Assembly: GCA_965223235.1 (NCBI GenBank)
Contig: CBDCVV010000016.1
Coordinates: forward strand, 207,646-271,645
DNA: 64,000 nucleotides
Direction of reading: 5' to 3'
Origin: UBA2589 sp965223235
GTDB taxonomy: Bacteria; Gemmatimonadota; Gemmatimonadetes; Longimicrobiales; Gaopeijiaceae
The number at the start of each line of letters is the position of its first letter. Position 1 is the stretch's first letter. A model generated the notes under the pieces. It was not told where the DNA came from, did no database searches, and worked only from the letters and a program-made list of their open reading frames with translations. Made by a program: the position numbers and the translations under genes. Below are positions 1 through 9,222 of this stretch, piece after piece.

Positions 1-2502
1 GACGTGATGAGCCTCGATGCGGGCCATGGGGTCGTCGTATACGAGCAAGCCGGATACCTCCACGAGCTCGACCCGGCATCTGGGACGACCCGCCAGCTGA
101 ACATCCGGGCAGCGGGCGACCAGAACTGGGCGCGGGCCCGGTGGGAGACGGTGAATCCGACGCAGCTTCGGGACGCTCGACTCTCCCCCACCGGCCAGCG
201 GGCGCTGTTCGAGCATCGCGGGGACATCTTCACTGTACCGGTCGAGAGTGGCAGTTGGCGAAACATCACCCGCACGAGCGGTGTCGCCGACCGGCACCCT
301 GTGTGGTCACCGGACGGATCGCGCATCGCTTGGTTCAACGATGCCGCTGACGAGTACGGGCTCGTCGTCGCGGACCAGGACGGGGCGAACCAGCGCCGTA
401 TCGAGATCCCGGACGCCTCCTTCTACTTCCAGCCGCGGTGGTCGCCCGACGGAGAGAAGCTCGCGTTCACGGACACCGACTATCGCGTCCTGATTCTCGA
501 TCTGGCGTCTGAACAGGTCGAGCACGTCGATACCGATCGCTACGCACACCCGGAACGGTCGATGAATCCGGTGTGGTCGCCGGACTCGCGCTACGTCACG
601 TATGCGAGGCGGCTTGATACGCAACTGCGCGCGATCATCGTACACGACACCGAGAGCGGAGAAACGCACCAGGTGACGGACGGGATGGCCGATGCGATCT
701 CCCCCGTCTTCGACGAGTCCGGGAAGTACTTGTACTTCCTCGCGTCGACGAACTACGGCCTCAACACCGGCTGGCTCGACATGACGTCGTACGACCGACC
801 GGTTACCCGCGCGCTTTACGTGACCGTGCTCTCCGAGGACGGCGCCTCACCCTTCCTTCCGATGAGCGATGAGGAGCCGGAGTCCGACGCCGCAGACGAC
901 ATGGGGAGCCGGGATGGAGCCGGCGGTGCGGAAGACGAGGCGATCCCGGACATCGACTTCGACGGAATCGCGACCCGCATCGTGGCCGCCCCCGGGCTCC
1001 CGTTGAGGAACTACCAAGGTCTCCTCCCGGGTCCCAAGAGGCACGTCTTCATCGCGGAGGCGATCCCGAATCAGCAGGGTACGACGCTGCGCAGATACTC
1101 GCTGGACGATCGCGAACCGATGGAGTATGCGACGGGGATCGCCACCGGAGAGGTCTCGTCCGACCGCTCGAGTATCCTCCTGCGAAGTGGAGCGTCTTGG
1201 AGTGTGACATCGACGAGCGGTGGGGCGCCGAGCCTTGGGGATGCGCGCCTCTCCCTCGGCGACGTGCGCGTGCGGATCGAGCCCGCGGAGGAGTGGGCGC
1301 AGATGCTGCGTGACGGGTGGCGCTTCATGCGCGACTTCCTCTACGTCGACAATCAGCACGGGGCTCCGTGGGACGACGTTTGGGAGTGGTACTCGGCGTG
1401 GCTCCCGGACGTCGAGCATCGCTCCGACTTCAATCACCTCCTCGACATGCTCTCCGGTGAGATCGCGGTCGGGCACTCGTACGTGAGAGGCGGGGACTAC
1501 CCGGATCTGACGAACCCACGCACGGGACTTCTGGGTGTCGATCTGAGCGTGGACGGGAATCGCTACCGGATCGACCGCATCTATACGGGGGAGCAGTGGA
1601 ACCCCGGTCTCATCGGGCCGCTCGCGCACCCGGGCATGGGGGTGTCGGAGGGCGATTACATCGTCTCGATCGACGGCCACGAGTTGGACGGTGCCACGAA
1701 TCCGTTCGAGCTCTTGGAAGGGACCGCGGGACGATCTGTCCGCCTCGGGATCAACGACGCTCCGACACTGGGCGGTGCTCGCGAGGTCGTGGTGGAGCCC
1801 GTCTCGAACGAAGGGCAGCTCCGCAACTGGGCGTGGATCGAGGACAACCGTCGCAAGGTCGACGAGATGAGTGATGGCCGACTCGCCTACGTGTACCTGC
1901 CCAATACGGGACAGGGCGGATACACGAACTTCAATCGCATGTACTTCGCTCAACAGGATCGTCAGGGCGCGGTCATCGACGAACGGAACAACGGCGGAGG
2001 TTCTGCCGCCGACTACATCGTCGATCTCATGGCTCGCGAGCTGACCGGCTACTTCAACTCCAGGGCGGGCGATCGGAAGCCGTGGACCCAACCGATGGCC
2101 GGACTCTTCGGCCCGAAGGTCATGATCATCAATGAACGCGCAGGGTCGGGTGGTGACCTCATGCCCTACCTCTTCCGCTTCCGCGGAGTGGGGCCGCTCA
2201 TCGGGACCAAAACGTGGGGCGGCCTCGTGGGCACGTGGGACACGCCCCCGCTTATCGACGGAGGGGGCTTCGTCGCCCCTCGCGGTGGCTTCTTCGATGT
2301 AGATGGCGAGTGGGCCGTCGAGGCCGAGGGTGTTGCTCCGGATATCGAGGTGATGAATGCGCCCAAAGATGTGGCGGCCGGACGTGATCCCCAGCTCGAG
2401 GCCGCCGTCGCCGAAGCCCTCCGACTCCTCGAGACCGAGAGGGTGGATTTCATGCCCGAGCCGGCTCCGCCGGTTCGGTACAGGAGGCCTGGCGGCAGGT
2501 GA
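1..2502 (+). CDS. Tricorn-like S41 serine protease with beta-propeller and PDZ domains (5' end cut by window)
   Basis: The reading frame is already open at base 1, so the N-terminus lies upstream. Numbering below counts from the GTG at base 4. Roughly the first 400 residues are WD40-like PD40 propeller repeats (motifs such as PVWSPDGSRIAW and PRWSPDGEKLAF). A PDZ domain follows at about 540-605 (GVSEGDYIVSIDG), then an S41 tail. The catalytic serine is probably Ser715 in NERAGSGGD, and His491 in VGHSYV aligns with the tricorn catalytic histidine. Tricorn-family enzymes degrade peptides, and bacterial homologues with a signal peptide act in the periplasm; the signal cannot be seen here. An acidic, low-complexity insert (EEPESDAADD region) interrupts the propeller part. 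The stop codon overlaps the start of the GNAT gene by four bases, so the two are probably translationally coupled. Confidence 0.9.
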   Translation, partial: DVMSLDAGHGVVVYEQAGYLHELDPASGTTRQLNIRAAGDQNWARARWETVNPTQLRDARLSPTGQRALFEHRGDIFTVPVESGSWRNITRTSGVADRHPVWSPDGSRIAWFNDAADEYGLVVADQDGANQRRIEIPDASFYFQPRWSPDGEKLAFTDTDYRVLILDLASEQVEHVDTDRYAHPERSMNPVWSPDSRYVTYARRLDTQLRAIIVHDTESGETHQVTDGMADAISPVFDESGKYLYFLASTNYGLNTGWLDMTSYDRPVTRALYVTVLSEDGASPFLPMSDEEPESDAADDMGSRDGAGGAEDEAIPDIDFDGIATRIVAAPGLPLRNYQGLLPGPKRHVFIAEAIPNQQGTTLRRYSLDDREPMEYATGIATGEVSSDRSSILLRSGASWSVTSTSGGAPSLGDARLSLGDVRVRIEPAEEWAQMLRDGWRFMRDFLYVDNQHGAPWDDVWEWYSAWLPDVEHRSDFNHLLDMLSGEIAVGHSYVRGGDYPDLTNPRTGLLGVDLSVDGNRYRIDRIYTGEQWNPGLIGPLAHPGMGVSEGDYIVSIDGHELDGATNPFELLEGTAGRSVRLGINDAPTLGGAREVVVEPVSNEGQLRNWAWIEDNRRKVDEMSDGRLAYVYLPNTGQGGYTNFNRMYFAQQDRQGAVIDERNNGGGSAADYIVDLMARELTGYFNSRAGDRKPWTQPMAGLFGPKVMIINERAGSGGDLMPYLFRFRGVGPLIGTKTWGGLVGTWDTPPLIDGGGFVAPRGGFFDVDGEWAVEAEGVAPDIEVMNAPKDVAAGRDPQLEAAVAEALRLLETERVDFMPEPAPPVRYRRPGGR

Positions 2503-2957
2503 GCATCCCGGCCTTCCGCGCGTACGCTCCGACGGACTTCGAGCGCTGCATGGAGATCTTCGACGAGAACTGCCCGGAGTTCTTCGCTCCGAACGAGCGG
2601 AGCGAGTTCGCCGACTTCCTCGAGGCGTCCCCGCGGGGATACGAGGTGTGCGAGCTCGACGGGAGAGTGGTTGGTGCGTTCGGTGTCGTGGCCGACCGTT
2701 CGGCGGAGGCCGGTGCACTCGGGAGTGAGTTACTTCATCTCCGCTGGATCATGATCCATCCGGAGGCCCAGGGGCGCGGCGTGGGGTCCGCCGTGATGGA
2801 TCGAGTCGAGAGAATCGCTGATGCTCGTCCGGTTCGAATCGCGGCAAGCCACAGGTCCGCACCGTTCTTTGCACGGTTCGGTGCCGAGGAGTTGACGACG
2901 ACGGAGGACGGGTGGGGGCCTGGGATGCACCGAGTCGACATGGAGTGGCGGAGCTGA
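2499..2957 (+). CDS. GNAT family N-acetyltransferase
   Basis: A 152-residue protein with the acetyl-CoA binding signature of GNAT enzymes: a beta strand (LRWIMIHPEAQ) followed by the Q-x-x-G-x-G loop (QGRGVGSAVMD) at about residues 88-98. It should transfer an acetyl group from acetyl-CoA to an amine; the substrate cannot be told from sequence. The GTG start overlaps the TGA of the preceding S41 protease (GTGA), which favours this start and implies co-translation. Length is typical for single-domain GNATs, and no signal peptide is visible, so it is cytoplasmic while its operon partner is probably exported. The pairing may simply reflect transcriptional economy. Confidence 0.85.
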   Translation: MSIPAFRAYAPTDFERCMEIFDENCPEFFAPNERSEFADFLEASPRGYEVCELDGRVVGAFGVVADRSAEAGALGSELLHLRWIMIHPEAQGRGVGSAVMDRVERIADARPVRIAASHRSAPFFARFGAEELTTTEDGWGPGMHRVDMEWRS

Positions 2958-3074
2958 CGCGCTCCTGACCCGGGTGCGGTGTCACAACCGAGGCTGCTTG
3001 CCCCCTTATTTGGGGGGGGCGTGTGGAGGACGGGGGCTCGGCGGGTCGAGGGCGTGAAGGAGGAGGGAGAGTTG

Positions 3075-3755
3075 ATGCGGGACGACGAGAGGAGGAGCAG
3101 GCGCGGTTGGGTTGCAATCCTGTGGGCCCTCGCCGTGGTCAGCGCGGCAGCTGGGCCGGCTACGCTCTCGGGGCAGACGTTCGACCTCGGGGTGAACGCC
3201 GGCTTCTTTGTCGATTATCCGCATCAATTCAGCGGGGACTATTGTGAGCAGGGGAGCGCGGGTCTAGCGCTGAGTGCTGCGTGGAAGGCTCGTCCGGTGC
3301 TCGCTGTCGAGGTCGCCACGGTCGTGACGACCGGAACCCCAGACCAACTCTGCGTCCTGCCGTTATCGGTGGCTCCGCTACCCACCGACACGCCCTTCGA
3401 GCGGGGTCGCTACGCGGATCACATTCTCGACGGAGGTCTGTTCGCCACGAATCTCGCGGTCGTGCTCGAGCCATGGCCGGAAGCCCCCGTCAGCCCGAGA
3501 GCTCGGCTCGGTGCGGGACTCTTGTGGGACAAAGAGCTGGGCAATTGGCTTTGGGGAATCGGTGTGAAGTACCGCTTCGGTCGGCACGCTCTGACGACCG
3601 ACGTCGAGGGTTGGAACCTCGAGATCGAACGCTTCATCGAAACTGTGATCATCCCGTCGTCGACCCATGAGCCTCAGGTCCTCTCGAGCTACACTGTCGA
3701 CGAGACGAGTCGGCCCCTACTCATCCGTATCGGGTGGGAGCTGTCGGTGGGCTAG
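3075..3755 (+). CDS. Exported protein of unknown function, possible outer-membrane barrel
   Basis: I do not recognise the family. The ATG at 3075 is chosen over upstream starts because a strong Shine-Dalgarno (GGAGGAGGGAGAG) ends a few bases before it. This gives 226 residues with a charged N-region (RDDERRSRRG), a hydrophobic core and an AxxSGQ-type cleavage site, i.e. a Sec signal peptide. The mature part alternates polar and hydrophobic residues and ends with strand-like segments (LLIRIGWELSVG), as in small outer-membrane barrels. Its TAG stop lies in the palindrome CTAG that also supplies the stop of the convergent gene on the other strand. Confidence 0.7.
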   Translation: MRDDERRSRRGWVAILWALAVVSAAAGPATLSGQTFDLGVNAGFFVDYPHQFSGDYCEQGSAGLALSAAWKARPVLAVEVATVVTTGTPDQLCVLPLSVAPLPTDTPFERGRYADHILDGGLFATNLAVVLEPWPEAPVSPRARLGAGLLWDKELGNWLWGIGVKYRFGRHALTTDVEGWNLEIERFIETVIIPSSTHEPQVLSSYTVDETSRPLLIRIGWELSVG

Positions 3756-4315
3756 CGGGTCACCTTCGCGAACCCGAACTCGAAGAGCGACAGCGTCCCG
3801 TCGGCCTCGGTAGAGAAGTACTTCGTCCAGTCGAGGCGCAACCCGAAGTTCTCGCCCAAGGGGACGATGACCCCGGCGCCCGTCGATAAGAGGAGGACTC
3901 CGCCCCCCCCTTGGACATGCAGCACGAACGCTGGTGCCAGCGCGGCGTTCAGTAGTAGGGCTCCGCGCCCGAGAGGGATCGCGACGGTAGGACCTACCTC
4001 GAGTGTGCTAGCGAGCGCCCCACGGGCGAGCACCTGCGGTGGGGTCTTGAAGGCGATTTGATATCCGACGTTGGGGGTGATCACCCGATTCCACCGGAAC
4101 GCGGCGATGAAGACGCCTTCGACGAGGCCGGCGCTGTAGCTCGTAGCGTTGAGGTGTGCGCCTTGGGGCGCAACAACGCTCGACGGCGAGTCCCCGCCGG
4201 CTGGCGCGGCCACCCCTTGGGCTGCGGCTGCCGTGCTGACGCTCGCTACGAGAAATATGGCGACCGGAATCGAGCGAGCCGACCTCAGCCACAATCGACA
4301 TAGTCGAATATCCAT
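3752..4315 (-). CDS. Exported protein of unknown function, outer-membrane-barrel-like
   Basis: Unrecognised 187-residue protein. The ATG at 4315 is preferred to the one at 4342 because GGAG lies about six bases upstream of it. The N-terminus (MDIRLCRLWLRSARSIP followed by a hydrophobic run ending in STAAAAQ) is a clear signal peptide. The mature chain is glycine-rich with alternating strands and ends with phenylalanine in FEFGFAKVTR, similar to small barrel proteins described only as outer membrane beta-barrel. The preceding convergent gene is also exported and barrel-like, so the two may share a location, but nothing links their functions. Confidence 0.65.
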   Translation of the reverse strand: MDIRLCRLWLRSARSIPVAIFLVASVSTAAAAQGVAAPAGGDSPSSVVAPQGAHLNATSYSAGLVEGVFIAAFRWNRVITPNVGYQIAFKTPPQVLARGALASTLEVGPTVAIPLGRGALLLNAALAPAFVLHVQGGGGVLLLSTGAGVIVPLGENFGLRLDWTKYFSTEADGTLSLFEFGFAKVTR

Positions 4316-4402
4316 CGGGTACTCCAGACATGTGGTTTTCATGTTTGGAGCTTCGCAGATGCCCTCTGAGGACGATCTACGTGAAGCTACGTACCCGCTC
4401 CG

Positions 4403-4645
4403 TTACATCACCTCGAAGGGGTCTACGTCCTCGAAGCGCTCGAGCCGGGTGTCGTTGTGAGCGAGGTTCGCCGGCGGGGGCTCGATGATCGGCCCCGGAC
4501 CTAGTTCAGTCGCGATGTCGAGTGTCTCGAGCCACGTGTCTGGGTCCCTCGCCAGCGTGGCGATCAGGGCGTCCACGAGCTGCGCTCGTTCCTCGCCTGG
4601 CAGCTGGAGGGCTGCCGCTTCGATCTGTTCGCGAGTCGGCTGCAC
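4403..4645 (-). CDS. Antitoxin-like 'addiction module component' protein without adjacent toxin
   Basis: An 80-residue protein with the N-terminal pattern of the putative addiction-module component family: a helix followed by LPGEERAQLVDALIATL. In typical systems such an antitoxin is followed by a RelE/ParE-type toxin. Here only about 60 non-coding bases follow before an unrelated exported-protein gene, so no toxin is visible. The C-terminal half (about residues 45-80, PGPIIEPPPANLAHNDTRL) diverges from the usual helical antitoxin tail. The GTG start has AGGAGG four bases upstream. A 13-bp palindrome (CGCCGT-G-ACGGCG, 4689-4701) lies upstream and could be an autoregulatory site. It may be a degraded toxin-antitoxin relic or a repurposed regulator. 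Confidence 0.6.
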   Translation of the reverse strand: MQPTREQIEAAALQLPGEERAQLVDALIATLARDPDTWLETLDIATELGPGPIIEPPPANLAHNDTRLERFEDVDPFEVM

Positions 4646-4795
4646 ACCGCCTCCTGATTGAGGGCTCGAGAGTCCAACGGACCTTGGACGCCGTGACGGC
4701 GCTCACGGTATACTTTAGACCCGTCGTAGGGGCTCTCGAATACGACGTTCGGTCATATGCGTGCTCGGATCTCGCACCGTGCCCGTAGGTAGGAG

Positions 4796-5965
4796 CTAGC
4801 GCTCGCCCCCACTGGACCAGACGGCAATCCCCCCGGGCTGATAATGCAGCTCCGCCGAGGCCACGATCCTACGTTGGCCTACATCGATGACGTCCACCGT
4901 TCCCCGCGTCGCACCCACGGCCTCGTTCGTCACGAAGGCGTACCGCCCGTCCGCGGTCACAGCGATGCCGTGCGTGACCGGTTGGCTTGTCTCGATTCGA
5001 GTCTCTTCACCCGACTCCAAATCGAGGATCGCGACGGCCTGGTCGCCTTTGAGGGTCACCAGGAGCGTCTTCCCGTCCGGCGTGATGTCCGCGTTGTACG
5101 GTCCGGCCCCCGTCGGGAAGCGTCGGAGTACGTCCATGGTCTCGCGGTCGATTTCCAAGACATCGCCCCGCCCGTTGCACGGCACGTAGAGCTTCGAGTC
5201 GTCGGGTGAGGGAAGCACCCAAGTGGGCTTACACACGGTCCCAGGCTCACTGGACATGTTCATCATGCCCATGTCGTGGTCGCCACCCATCCCGCCCTCA
5301 GCGGCGCCGTGACTCCCGGACATGACATGTTCGCGGCCGCCGGTGAGCACCATGCGACGACTCACCTCCAACCCCTGCACGTCGGTCTCGACAAGCTGGT
5401 CCGACATCATGCACGTCGAGTAATGCTTGAGGCCGTCGCTACTCAACCGGCTCCCGTGGGGCATGACGCACGTCTCGATCTGCCGGACCTCCGTCATCAT
5501 CGGAGTGAACACGCTCGAGACCGAGCTCGGAACGTGATCTCCGTGCAAGTTGAAGTTCACGACGAAGAGCGCGCCGCCGTCGGGGCTGACCGCCATCGTC
5601 GCGGGAAAGAGTCCGACAACCGCAGTGTCCACCAGCTCGTTGGTGGCGGTCTCCATCTTCCAGATCTGGCCGTACGGTTGGCCGTGCGCGATCGACACGT
5701 ACCAGTGCTCGCCCGTGGGGCTCACTGAGATCCCGTGGGCACCGTCGAGGTCGGCCGGGTGGAACCCGACCTCGATCGCTTCCTCCTCCACGACCTCACT
5801 CCCGTCGAAGCGGACGAGGCTCACGAGGTCGGACGACTCGTTCGCGACGTATGCGCGGTACACGGTCGCCTCTTGAGCGTCCAACGGCATGGCCGTGAGC
5901 GCGACCGCGAGGGCTGCACCTACGGTTGCCGGCCGTGCCCTCCTAGGACCTGACTCGCGCCTCAT
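4796..5965 (-). CDS. Exported YncE/YVTN-type beta-propeller protein with Met/His-rich insert
   Basis: A 389-residue protein with repeats of the YVTN type (YVANESSDLVSLVRF, LYVPCNGRGDVLEID, AFVTNEAVGATRGTVDVID), expected to form a seven-bladed propeller. The start at 5965 is chosen because its ATG shares one base with the TGA of the upstream gene (TGATG), and a twin-arginine-containing signal peptide (RRARPATVGAALAVALTAMPLDAQ) follows. A striking segment near the middle is rich in Met, His, Gly and Asp (GGDHDMGMMNMSSEPGTVC) and could bind a metal. Proteins of this type are exported and bind ligands or metals; enzymatic activity is not implied. It is the second gene of a two-gene operon with the LVIVD protein. 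Confidence 0.8.
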   Translation of the reverse strand: MRRESGPRRARPATVGAALAVALTAMPLDAQEATVYRAYVANESSDLVSLVRFDGSEVVEEEAIEVGFHPADLDGAHGISVSPTGEHWYVSIAHGQPYGQIWKMETATNELVDTAVVGLFPATMAVSPDGGALFVVNFNLHGDHVPSSVSSVFTPMMTEVRQIETCVMPHGSRLSSDGLKHYSTCMMSDQLVETDVQGLEVSRRMVLTGGREHVMSGSHGAAEGGMGGDHDMGMMNMSSEPGTVCKPTWVLPSPDDSKLYVPCNGRGDVLEIDRETMDVLRRFPTGAGPYNADITPDGKTLLVTLKGDQAVAILDLESGEETRIETSQPVTHGIAVTADGRYAFVTNEAVGATRGTVDVIDVGQRRIVASAELHYQPGGIAVWSSGGER

Positions 5966-7986
5966 CAGAAGGTGACAGGCCTCGGGCGAGCGTGCTTCAC
6001 GACCCACAACCCGCTCGTCATGTCGCTCACGAAGAGGTTGCCTTTGTGCGGCTGCGGGCCCCAGGCGTTTGCGCTGTTGGCGGCCAGCCCCGCGCCCTCG
6101 GCCGCCTCGGTCCGGAAGAAGCCGAGTTCGCGGCCTTGGCGGTACAAGTCACCACGAAGCGTGCCGCTCACATCGACGATTCTGAGACCGCCTTGATAGT
6201 AGGCGATGTACAGCACGTCATCCTCGACCCAGACGTTGTGTGCACCCGCTTCGGGCAGGTCGTACTTGGCGACCTCGCGAGGGTTATCGATGTCGCTCAC
6301 GTCGATGACGTGGATGTAGCCGCGCATTCCGTCGGCCGTTCCGATCTCGTCCCCGAGGAAGACGTAGTCGCGGTTCCTCCATGCTACGTGCGTGTTACCC
6401 GCTGGATAACTAATCCGTGACACGAAGGCAGGTTCTGTGGGCGTGCCCCCGTGCGTTCCGGCTCCCACGTCGGCGATGACGAGACCGTCATCCCAGTACG
6501 AGAGGTACGCGTACCCGTCTTCGGCCCACACGTCGTGCAAGACTTTGTCCGTCTCACCCGGCCGGATCTCGAACCGTCCGAGGTGTGCAGGGGCGGCGGG
6601 GTCGCTCAAGTCCAAAATGTGCATCGCGCTTGTGCCGTTGTTCACGGCGTACACGACGTCTCCATTGATCCACACGTTGTGGATTCCGCCAGTGAGGCTG
6701 TCCGTGAGCTCTGAAAGGATCGACGGGTGGGCGGGGTCGGCCAAGTCCAAGACGACGATGCCGTTGCGGCGCGTGCTGGCTCCTTCCCGCGTGATGATCG
6801 CCCAAGAGGCGTCGTCACTCACCTTCACATCGTTTACCACGCGAGCATCGACCACTACGGAATCCATGAGCTCGATGTTCGACGGATCGGTGACGTCCCA
6901 CACGAACATCCGCTCGCCGCCACCCTGGGCGTGGGTCCCCGTGTAGGCGTAGTCGCGGCCGTTCGCGCCCTCGAAGACCCAAAGGTCTGAGGTGGCCACC
7001 TCGGCCCGCGGACCATGATCGAGGAGCGTCACTTCGGACGGCCCGGGGCGCTCACCGACCTCGACAACAGCGGCCGCCGATGCGGAGCCTGAGCTGGCGA
7101 TGACTCGGAATGCGCCGGTCTCTTCAGCGACGAACGTGCCGTCGTCGTATACGAAACCGCCCGTGCCCTCGAGTCCGTGGACGGCCAGGTCGAGCGCGAT
7201 ATCCGTGACCGGCTGACCGCTGGCATCCCGAGCGACGATATCGAAGTCGACGACGTCGCCCCGTCGGGTCTGAACCGTGGCCGGACTAATGGACACCGTC
7301 TCGACCGGATTGGCTTGCACGGTCACCGCATACTCGGCGGTGACGTTCCCTTCCGTCGCAGCCGTGAGTGTCGCCGACCCCGCATTGATCCCAGTCAGGA
7401 TGCCCCCGCCGGTCACCGCGGCTACGCTGGGATCGGATGACCGCCACGCGATCTCGGCGCTCGCATGCTCCCCACCCATCGTTGTCATGACGGTGCCCGA
7501 CATCTGCACCGAGGTGCCCGTGTAGAGGGCAAAGTCCGGCTCGTCGATCACGATCGCCTCGGCAGGAAAGTCCAAAACGGTGACCGGGAGCGCACCGACC
7601 TGCTTCATGCCTTGCGCGCCGAACATTCCGCCTTCGTCTTCGGGCACCATCACGATCGCCATGATCGCACCCTCGCTCGGCTGCTGCCCGGTGAGCTCGA
7701 GGGTCGGTCCGGTGATCGGAGCGAAGTTCGGGGCCACACCCACCTGGGCGAAGATCATGGCCACGACACCCTCCACGACGTCACCGGCCGCGTCGACGAA
7801 CGTGGCCTCCACGGTGACGGCTTCACCACGAGGGATCACCAGCTCGTCCACATCGAAACGGACGTCGGTCACTCGCGATCCTGCGGCGCGTTGCTCAGGG
7901 GTGGCCGGGGCGAACTGTGCGGAGAGGGATGTGATGGGTAGGGCGGTAGCAGCAGCTACGATCAGCGCCGGAAGCCATGCACGCAT
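5965..7986 (-). CDS. Exported protein with Big2 Ig-like and LVIVD repeats
   Basis: A 673-residue protein with an N-terminal signal peptide ending near SLSAQ. Residues of about 30-310 hold Ig-like bacterial domains (a Big2 module around ASAEIAWRSSDPSVAAVTGGGILTGINAGSATLTA). The C-terminal half is a series of LVIVD-type repeats (HDVWAEDGYAYLSYWDDGLVIADVG, HNVWVEDDVLYIAYYQGGLRIVDV) that form a propeller. It is likely a cell-surface or periplasmic binding protein with no recognised catalytic motif. It is followed with a one-base overlap by a second propeller protein, and the two are presumably co-expressed. The 225-bp gap upstream, shared with a divergent lipoprotein gene, should contain the promoters, but I see no clear operator there. 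Confidence 0.8.
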   Translation of the reverse strand: MRAWLPALIVAAATALPITSLSAQFAPATPEQRAAGSRVTDVRFDVDELVIPRGEAVTVEATFVDAAGDVVEGVVAMIFAQVGVAPNFAPITGPTLELTGQQPSEGAIMAIVMVPEDEGGMFGAQGMKQVGALPVTVLDFPAEAIVIDEPDFALYTGTSVQMSGTVMTTMGGEHASAEIAWRSSDPSVAAVTGGGILTGINAGSATLTAATEGNVTAEYAVTVQANPVETVSISPATVQTRRGDVVDFDIVARDASGQPVTDIALDLAVHGLEGTGGFVYDDGTFVAEETGAFRVIASSGSASAAAVVEVGERPGPSEVTLLDHGPRAEVATSDLWVFEGANGRDYAYTGTHAQGGGERMFVWDVTDPSNIELMDSVVVDARVVNDVKVSDDASWAIITREGASTRRNGIVVLDLADPAHPSILSELTDSLTGGIHNVWINGDVVYAVNNGTSAMHILDLSDPAAPAHLGRFEIRPGETDKVLHDVWAEDGYAYLSYWDDGLVIADVGAGTHGGTPTEPAFVSRISYPAGNTHVAWRNRDYVFLGDEIGTADGMRGYIHVIDVSDIDNPREVAKYDLPEAGAHNVWVEDDVLYIAYYQGGLRIVDVSGTLRGDLYRQGRELGFFRTEAAEGAGLAANSANAWGPQPHKGNLFVSDMTSGLWVVKHARPRPVTF

Positions 7987-8211
7987 TGGGACGTCCTTTT
8001 CTGGTGACTCGTTCTGGGCGAGCGAGGGGACGACGAATCTGGGACAGCTCTGCCGATCGCGGAAGTCGCGGCGTAGACGATGAGCGCGAATACGTCATCC
8101 CAAAGGGCCGTTACGTAGCCCGACGTACACCCCGGCGTCTTCACCGAGTCCATCGTGGGCGTGCGCTCGCCCCTTCCGGCGCGAGCCACAACCTGAATCG
8201 GAGGATCGAGA

Positions 8212-9150
8212 ATGCGAACATGGCGATGGATGCCCCTGCTGGCCGTGGCGGCCCTCATGGGGTGCGACGACGACACCGATGTAACGGGCCCGGACGACTC
8301 GGCGACGCCGATGTTCGCCTCTGCCGCTGCTGCATCAATGGTGGCGGGTAGTGGGAACATGTGGATCGATGGCGTGAGCCGGACCTTTGCCTTCAATGCC
8401 CGAGTGGGTGCGGATGGCGCAGCGAGCGGCCAGTTCGAACTCCACGCGCGGCAGGCCGATGCCAGAATTCACGGAGAGATCACCTGTGCCACGATCTGGG
8501 GCCGATCTGCATGGCTCGGAGGGCGTATCACGACGGAGGGCGACTTCTACGGCCAGGACGCGATCTTTCGTGTGGTGGACTTCGGCGAGGGAGTGAAAGG
8601 CCAACAGGACCTGATCAGCCTCCTGGGTCCTAGGGATCCAGGCTTTGCTGACTTCTTTTGTGCCACGACTCCGTTCACCCCTCCGGCCGAGTTTCCAGTG
8701 GACGGTGCGATCACTGTGAAGGCGCCGGGGCAGTCGAGCTTCACTCAGATGGATCGTGTGGAGGTTCCTGAGTTCTGGGCATGGGTCGAATGCGCCGACA
8801 ACGGGAATGGGGAGCTCGTCGTGCTGAGCGGTTCGATGAACTTCTTGTACCACTTCACGGAGGACCCCGCGGGGGGAGGTCATTGGAAGTGGGAGACCAA
8901 CCCCAATGGGTTGGCTGGCTTCGGCCAAACCAGCGGGGACCGCTACGTCGGCACTGGGGTCTCCGGGGGCCAGGAAAACGTCTCATTGATAAATTTCTTC
9001 CCCTTCGAGAGCTCCTTCGTCGACGTGTTCCAGATCATCGGCCAGGGGACAGCTCCTGACCTTCGAGTCCACTACAACGGGCACGTCACCGCGCCCGCCA
9101 ACGGTGACTTCACCACCTTCGTATCGAACTTCAGGTACGAGTGCGGCTGA
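8212..9150 (+). CDS. Putative lipoprotein of unknown function
   Basis: A 312-residue protein beginning with a textbook lipoprotein signal: RTWRWMPLLAVAALMGC followed by an acidic linker (DDDTDVTGPDD). The start has GGAGG seven bases upstream. The mature domain has tryptophan- and glycine-rich strands (GNMWIDGVSRTFAFNARV, HWKWETNPNG) and four or more cysteines (GEITCATIWG, FFCATTPF, WVECADNG, YECG at the C-terminus) that could pair in disulfides. I do not recognise the family; the architecture suggests a secreted beta-rich binding domain. A strong stem-loop directly after the stop probably terminates transcription from both this gene and the convergent one. Confidence 0.7.
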   Translation: MRTWRWMPLLAVAALMGCDDDTDVTGPDDSATPMFASAAAASMVAGSGNMWIDGVSRTFAFNARVGADGAASGQFELHARQADARIHGEITCATIWGRSAWLGGRITTEGDFYGQDAIFRVVDFGEGVKGQQDLISLLGPRDPGFADFFCATTPFTPPAEFPVDGAITVKAPGQSSFTQMDRVEVPEFWAWVECADNGNGELVVLSGSMNFLYHFTEDPAGGGHWKWETNPNGLAGFGQTSGDRYVGTGVSGGQENVSLINFFPFESSFVDVFQIIGQGTAPDLRVHYNGHVTAPANGDFTTFVSNFRYECG

Positions 9151-9156
9151 GGAAGT

Positions 9157-9195
9157 GGCGGCCCTCTCCCGATCGTTCGAGGGACGAGGGCCGCC
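9157..9195. terminator. Stem-loop between convergent genes, likely bidirectional terminator
   Basis: GGCGGCCCTC (9157-9166) is the exact reverse complement of GAGGGCCGCC (9186-9195), giving a 10-bp GC-rich stem with a 19-base loop six bases after a stop codon. There is no U-tract on either side, so its efficiency as an intrinsic terminator is uncertain; it may act with Rho or protect mRNA ends. Confidence 0.6.
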
Positions 9196-9222
9196 GAGCT
9201 GGTGATACGAGGGAAAGACGGG

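Noticed and set aside
847..2718. A 623-codon open frame on the minus strand across the S41 protease gene.
   Set aside because: It is antisense to a gene with clear protease motifs, is rich in Arg and Pro with no recognisable domain, and is typical of long antisense frames in GC-rich DNA.
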